Shown here: one piece after another, positions 12,337 through 15,375 of the stretch
Layout of the letters: the number at the start of each line of letters is the position of its first letter
Position numbering within the stretch: the first letter of the stretch is position 1
Source of the DNA: JBKCHH01 sp046302855
Lineage (GTDB): Bacteria > Pseudomonadota > Alphaproteobacteria > Rickettsiales > UBA8987
Direction of reading: 5' to 3'
Assembly (NCBI GenBank): GCA_046302855.1
Contig: JBKCHH010000003.1
Location: forward strand, 1-15,375
Length of the DNA: 15,375 nt
Position numbers and translations under genes: made by a program
The notes under the pieces: model-generated
What the model was told of the DNA's origin: nothing
Databases searched by the model: none
Seen by the model: the letters and a program-made list of their open reading frames with translations, nothing else

Positions 12337-13221
12337 TTATTTTGAATATTGCCCCCGCTCAAACCTTTTATGCATCCAAAACCATTGGTCGGGGTATTGT
12401 TTAATATATTCTTCTAGTTCTTTGTAAACCAGTTGCGTAATTTGGGCGGCGGTTTTATTTTCTTCTGGATAGATAATTAATTTGGGCTCACTATGGTAAT
12501 AGCCATTTTCATCCCTATAAATAGTAAAAAATATAATTGGTAATTTATAGCGAATACCAATATCGGCAAAAATTTGGCTGGCAAAAACTTTGTTTCCAAA
12601 AAAATCCACCTCTATACCTTTACTATCCCGCTGATCAATCATAATAGAAATGGCGTTATTTTGGCTCTTCATTAATTCAACTAGTTTTCTTGCGGCACTT
12701 ATGCCCTTTGGCACATAGTCTAGAACAAAGTTTTTTCTGGTTTTTTTTATCCAATTATCTAAATGGCGATTATTAATGGGGCGATAAAAGGCTACTGGTT
12801 TAGATTCTAACCTGTTGGCGATGGGTAGCAAAAATTCCCAGTTACTAATGTGGGCAGAACACAAAACCACCTTGCCGTATTTTTTTAAAGCATCTAAGTA
12901 ATTTGCACTGTTTTTTACTTCGCAATATTTATCAAAATTCCTATAGATTTTGTTTAAAAAGGGAAATTCGGCAATCAATATGCCAAAATTCTGCCAGGCC
13001 TTTTTTTCTAGCTTTTGTTTTTCTATGCTATTTAGGTTGGGGAAGCAAATGGCGATATTTCTTTTTACCACCTTGTTTACAGGTAGTTTTGCTCCTAAAA
13101 AGCAAGTAAAATGCTTCCAAAAAAATCTTGAAATTTTTAGGCCCAAGAGCCTAAAAAATAAAACCAATATGGCAATTAGCAGAACTTCTAATTTATATCT
13201 TATATTTCTAGTTATTTTCAT
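12337..13221 (-). CDS. Lipid A biosynthesis acyltransferase (LpxL/HtrB family)
   Basis: Adds a secondary acyl chain to the lipid A precursor on the inner face of the inner membrane. The 294-residue protein has an N-terminal membrane anchor (about residues 11-28) and the catalytic HX4E motif HISNWE (H124, E129). It also has FYRPINNRHLDNWIKKTR (145-162), MIDQRDSKGIEVDFFG (194-209) and a closing YPDQWFWMHKRF, all characteristic. The sequence does not separate LpxL from LpxM or LpxP types, so no symbol is given. thiE follows after 4 bp. The ATG at 13221 is divergent from obgE across 32 bp. There is no Shine-Dalgarno. It implies a lipid A-containing outer membrane. Confidence 0.92.
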   Translation of the reverse strand: MKITRNIRYKLEVLLIAILVLFFRLLGLKISRFFWKHFTCFLGAKLPVNKVVKRNIAICFPNLNSIEKQKLEKKAWQNFGILIAEFPFLNKIYRNFDKYCEVKNSANYLDALKKYGKVVLCSAHISNWEFLLPIANRLESKPVAFYRPINNRHLDNWIKKTRKNFVLDYVPKGISAARKLVELMKSQNNAISIMIDQRDSKGIEVDFFGNKVFASQIFADIGIRYKLPIIFFTIYRDENGYYHSEPKLIIYPEENKTAAQITQLVYKELEEYIKQYPDQWFWMHKRFERGQYSK

Positions 13222-13254
13222 TATACTATAGTTGAAAGAAAAAAGTATAGTATA
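13222..13254. promoter_or_regulatory. Symmetric divergent promoter region between the acyltransferase gene and obgE
   Basis: A perfect 9-bp inverted repeat, TATACTATA (13222-13230) and TATAGTATA (13246-13254), frames this 32-bp spacer. Each arm supplies a TATACT -10-like hexamer that points away from the nearer gene: plus-strand 13222-13227 for obgE, and minus-strand 13254-13249 or 13249-13244 for the acyltransferase gene. Each would give a leader of roughly 20 nt. -35 elements would lie inside the opposite gene and are weak (for example TTATAT 16 bp upstream on the plus side). The arrangement suggests mutually exclusive or jointly repressed transcription. Confidence 0.4.
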
Positions 13255-14240
13255 TGCAATTTATCGATGAAGCAAAAATTTTTATAAAAAGTGGTAGTGG
13301 TGGGGCAGGGTGCATGAGCTTTAGGCGGGAGGCTCATATTCCCCGTGGTGGCCCAGATGGTGGCAATGGTGGCAGGGGTGGCTCAATTATTTTTGAAGCA
13401 AATAAAAGTATCAACACTTTAGTAGATTTTCGCTTTCAAAAACATTATGAGGCAAAAAATGGCGAAAGTGGCAAGGGGGCTTTACGGAATGGTAAATCGT
13501 CCGATGACCTTGTTATTAAGGTTCCGCTTGGCACGCAAATCTTTAACGAAAATGGTGATGAGCTTTTATATGATTTCATAAATGAAGAGCAAAACCAGTT
13601 CTTAAAAGGCGGTGGCGGTGGGCTTGGCAACCATACTTTTAAAACCTCAACCAATAGAGCGCCACGCAAGGCCACCAAAGGTTGGCCCGGTAATGAAATG
13701 TGGATTACCTTGAAGCTAAAACTTTTTTGCGATGTTGGTTTAGTGGGCTTTCCTAATGCTGGTAAGTCTAGCTTTCTTGCCTGCACCTCAAGAGCCAAAC
13801 CCAAAATTGCCGATTACCCCTTTACCACCCTAAAACCGCAACTTGGCATTATCTATATAGATAAAAATGAATTTGTAATGGCAGATATACCGGGGCTTAT
13901 TGAAGGTGCATCAATGGGTAAGGGCTTGGGCTTTCAATTTTTACGCCATATTGAACGCTCAAAAGCTATTTTGCATCTAATTGATATTACTAGAGAAGAT
14001 TATATCGATGCCTATTTTCTAATTAGAAAAGAGCTAGAAAATTACAGCAAACTGCTTGCCACCAAACCAGAGGTTATAGCCCTTAATAAGATAGATCTTC
14101 TACAAGAGGATGAAATAAAGCAAAGGCTAAAGAATTTTAAGAAGAAAGTTAAGGGAAAGCAAGTATTTACCATATCCGCCGGCACTTCACAGGTGGGCAA
14201 GGATTTATTAAGGGAGCTTTATAAGCTGGGGCAGGGTTAG
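13254..14240 (+). CDS. obgE: Obg family GTPase
   Basis: An essential GTPase that acts in large ribosomal subunit assembly and the stringent response. The 328-residue protein has the glycine-rich Obg domain (residues 1-157: GSGGAG, RGGPDGGNGGRGG, KGGGGGLGNHTF) followed by the G domain: G1 GFPNAGKSS (165-173), switch I with T191/T192, G3 DIPGLIEGAS (211-220), G4 NKID (278-281) and G5 near ISAGTS. It ends directly after the G domain without the optional C-terminal OCT domain, as is usual in many proteobacteria. rplU and rpmA, its frequent neighbours, are absent. The start ATG is part of the inverted repeat that spans the divergent promoter region. Only a weak purine run (GAAAG) lies upstream. 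Confidence 0.97.
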   Translation: MQFIDEAKIFIKSGSGGAGCMSFRREAHIPRGGPDGGNGGRGGSIIFEANKSINTLVDFRFQKHYEAKNGESGKGALRNGKSSDDLVIKVPLGTQIFNENGDELLYDFINEEQNQFLKGGGGGLGNHTFKTSTNRAPRKATKGWPGNEMWITLKLKLFCDVGLVGFPNAGKSSFLACTSRAKPKIADYPFTTLKPQLGIIYIDKNEFVMADIPGLIEGASMGKGLGFQFLRHIERSKAILHLIDITREDYIDAYFLIRKELENYSKLLATKPEVIALNKIDLLQEDEIKQRLKNFKKKVKGKQVFTISAGTSQVGKDLLRELYKLGQG

Positions 14241-14256
14241 CTTAATAACTGTTAAC

Positions 14257-14284
14257 TTGATTTTTATTAGAAAAGCAATATAAG
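14257..14284 (+). promoter_or_regulatory. Candidate trhO promoter
   Basis: TTGATT (14257-14262) and TATAAG (14279-14284) are separated by 16 bp, almost the same as the candidate before yajC. Transcription would start near 14291, about 12 nt before the ATG, leaving no room for a normal Shine-Dalgarno. Confidence 0.5.
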
Positions 14285-14302
14285 CCCACAAAAATAAAAT
14301 CT

Positions 14303-15145
14303 ATGGTCGCCCTAGACTATTCATTGCAAAATAACATTGCTATTATCTCTTTCTATCGCTTTGTTAACTTGCCAGATTTTGCGGAAATTAGAAATCCGCT
14401 AAAGGAATTTTGTGCAACACACAATATTAAGGGAACTATTCTACTTTCTCATGAGGGGATAAATGGCACCATTTCAGGTGAAAGGGCAGATATTAATGCG
14501 GTTTTAGAATATCTAAATAAAGATAGCCGCTTAAACAACCTAGAATACAAAGAAAACACGGCCAAATATAAGCCCTTTGGGCGAATTAAGGTTCACCTAA
14601 AAAAAGAAATTGTGCGGATGGGGGTAGAAAATCTAGATGCTACCAAAAACGGCGAATATGTTTCTGCAAAAGACTGGGATAATTTAATTGAAGATGAAGA
14701 GGTTTTAGTAATTGATACCAGAAATGATTATGAAATAATGCTTGGCACCTTTAAAAACGCTATTTCGCCAAATACAAAGGAATTTAGGGAATTTCCCAAA
14801 TGGGCAAATGAGAATCTAAACCCAAAAATTCACAAAAAAATAGCTATGTTTTGCACCGGCGGGGTTAGGTGCGAAAAATCAACCGCCTATCTAAAAAGCA
14901 AAGGCTTTGAGGAGGTTTATCACCTAAAAGGAGGCATTTTGCAGTATTTAGATGATACCCAGAATAAGAACCAAAAATGGCAGGGCGAATGTTTTGTATT
15001 CGATGAAAGAATTGCCGTGAACGATAAGCTAGAGCCATCTAGAAACATTCTATGCAAAAAATGCTCCAGCGAACTAACTATGGATGAAATCCGCTGGGGG
15101 CTAAACAACCGTGGCGTGGTATGTTCTGCTTGTAAGAAGGGGTGA
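14303..15145 (+). CDS. trhO: tRNA uridine(34) hydroxylase TrhO (rhodanese family, YceA/UPF0176)
   Basis: Hydroxylates U34 of certain tRNAs at position 5 in an oxygen-dependent way, a wobble modification step. The 280-residue protein has the N-terminal ferredoxin-like domain (GTILLSHEGINGTISG, residues 44-59; PFGRIKVHLKKEIV, 91-104) and the rhodanese domain with VIDTRNDYE (136-144) and the loop MFCTGGVRCEKS, where C184 is the catalytic cysteine. The C-terminal part has WQGECFVFDERIAV (226-239) and two CxxC pairs (C251/C254, C274/C277) that could bind zinc. It is shorter than E. coli YceA but typical of alphaproteobacterial members. It appears monocistronic, with its own candidate promoter and no Shine-Dalgarno. 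No clear terminator follows. Confidence 0.93.
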   Translation: MVALDYSLQNNIAIISFYRFVNLPDFAEIRNPLKEFCATHNIKGTILLSHEGINGTISGERADINAVLEYLNKDSRLNNLEYKENTAKYKPFGRIKVHLKKEIVRMGVENLDATKNGEYVSAKDWDNLIEDEEVLVIDTRNDYEIMLGTFKNAISPNTKEFREFPKWANENLNPKIHKKIAMFCTGGVRCEKSTAYLKSKGFEEVYHLKGGILQYLDDTQNKNQKWQGECFVFDERIAVNDKLEPSRNILCKKCSSELTMDEIRWGLNNRGVVCSACKKG

Positions 15146-15159
15146 GGGGTTTATGCCCT

Positions 15160-15220
15160 GCTTCCACTTTGGCTTTTTGAAGCAGTGAATTACTAGACCT
15201 TTACAGCAATGACGGCTTCC
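15160..15220. repeat. Inverted repeat and repeat-like remnant after trhO
   Basis: CTGCTTC and GAAGCAG form a 7-bp stem around a 14-base loop (about 15160-15187), without a T run after it. Further on, CAGCAATGACGGC (near 15202-15214) is the reverse complement of a GTCATTGC-type end, the sequence expected at the other edge of the GCAATCC-ending palindromes that resemble the elements before dksA. This may be a degraded or separate copy. It is too short to be sure. Confidence 0.3.
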
Positions 15221-15267
15221 CATATTTAGGCATCAAAAAACCCTTATTTCTGCCTCTTGTGAGAGGT

Positions 15268-15375
15268 TTAGAGCCCATATTTATATTTTCCGCTATCAAA
15301 AAAACACTGGTTGCTATAACTGCCTTTATCCAAACCTTTCTTATAAAGATACCTTCTTACAAAACTGCGAACAAA
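15268..15375 (-). CDS. Possible 3' end of a gene entering from the right edge
   Basis: On the minus strand a frame is open from the window edge for 35 codons to TAA at 15270-15268. The translation is basic and aromatic, includes RSFVRRYLYKKGLDKGSYS and ends GKYKYGL. I do not recognise it. A frame of this length can arise by chance in AT-rich DNA, so it is listed only as a possible C-terminus. After the stop there is a small hairpin (CCTCT/AGAGG) and, 11 bases later, a T6 run, which could be a weak terminator and slightly supports a real gene. Confidence 0.3.
   Translation of the reverse strand, partial: FVRSFVRRYLYKKGLDKGSYSNQCFFDSGKYKYGL

Noticed and set aside
12333..12362. TTG start for thiE giving 10 extra residues
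   Set aside because: It overlaps the acyltransferase gene, the purine run is too close to the TTG, and the ATG at 12332 matches the usual family start.
12903..13231. Two plus-strand open frames across the acyltransferase gene
   Set aside because: They overlap each other and lie opposite a well-supported gene. Their hydrophobic content mirrors the codon composition of the opposite strand.
13445..13804. 119-codon minus-strand frame inside obgE
   Set aside because: The proline-rich translation is the usual antisense of a glycine-rich Obg domain.
15160..15187. Intrinsic terminator for trhO
   Set aside because: The stem has a 14-base loop and no T run follows on either strand.

Overview
This is an AT-rich, densely packed chromosomal window from a Gram-negative bacterium, most likely a low-GC alphaproteobacterium of the Rickettsiales/Holosporales kind or a free-living relative. 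The placement is inferred from protein character: a DksA with one cysteine in its zinc-finger region, a ferrochelatase with a C-terminal cysteine cluster, and a mitochondrial-type PDH E1 alpha. Genes that are usually clustered are also scattered: obgE has no rplU/rpmA, pdhA has no pdhB, and yajC has no secDF. A lipid A acyltransferase and MurJ show that it makes LPS-type lipid A and peptidoglycan. Vitamin genes (panC, thiE) argue against extreme reduction. No tRNA, rRNA, CRISPR array, phage or insertion sequence was seen.

Layout. 1-693: 3' end of cysS. 694-1239: a long non-genic stretch that holds a previously easy-to-miss 33-codon membrane-peptide gene on the minus strand, with its own candidate promoter, leader stem-loop and intrinsic terminator. 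It is followed by a pair of inverted, structured repeat elements. 1240-1701: dksA (minus). 1860-3702: yajC, ogt and hemH, joined by TAATG stop/start overlaps. 3762-4178: a two-helix membrane protein of unknown function. 4292-5689: a nitronate-monooxygenase-like flavoprotein with an extra cysteine-rich C-terminus. 5723-7276: murJ. 7299-8327: pdhA (minus). 8428-9759: a serine esterase, an exported cyclophilin and a second 33-residue single-helix protein, tightly packed. 9767-10576: panC (minus). 10597-11694: zapE. 11691-13221: lpxL-type acyltransferase and thiE (minus, one unit). 13254-14240: obgE. 14303-15145: trhO. 15146-15375: non-coding sequence with a repeat-like remnant, and a possible 3' gene end entering on the minus strand.

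How the genes work together. Most are housekeeping genes for translation, secretion, haem, cell wall, lipid A, energy metabolism and cofactors, arranged in short units of one to three genes. Spacers are tiny: 20 bp between panC and zapE, 32 bp between lpxL and obgE, and a 4-bp tail overlap of zapE and thiE. Convincing Shine-Dalgarno sequences are seen only for dksA and the flavoprotein, so many genes probably rely on coupling or leaderless/SD-independent initiation. Candidate promoters share a TTGNNN-type box, a 16-bp spacer and a TATAAN-type box.

The least explained items are the two 33-residue membrane peptides, the (CT)5 tract in the first one's promoter spacer, the inverted repeat pair before dksA, and the cysteine cluster of the flavoprotein.
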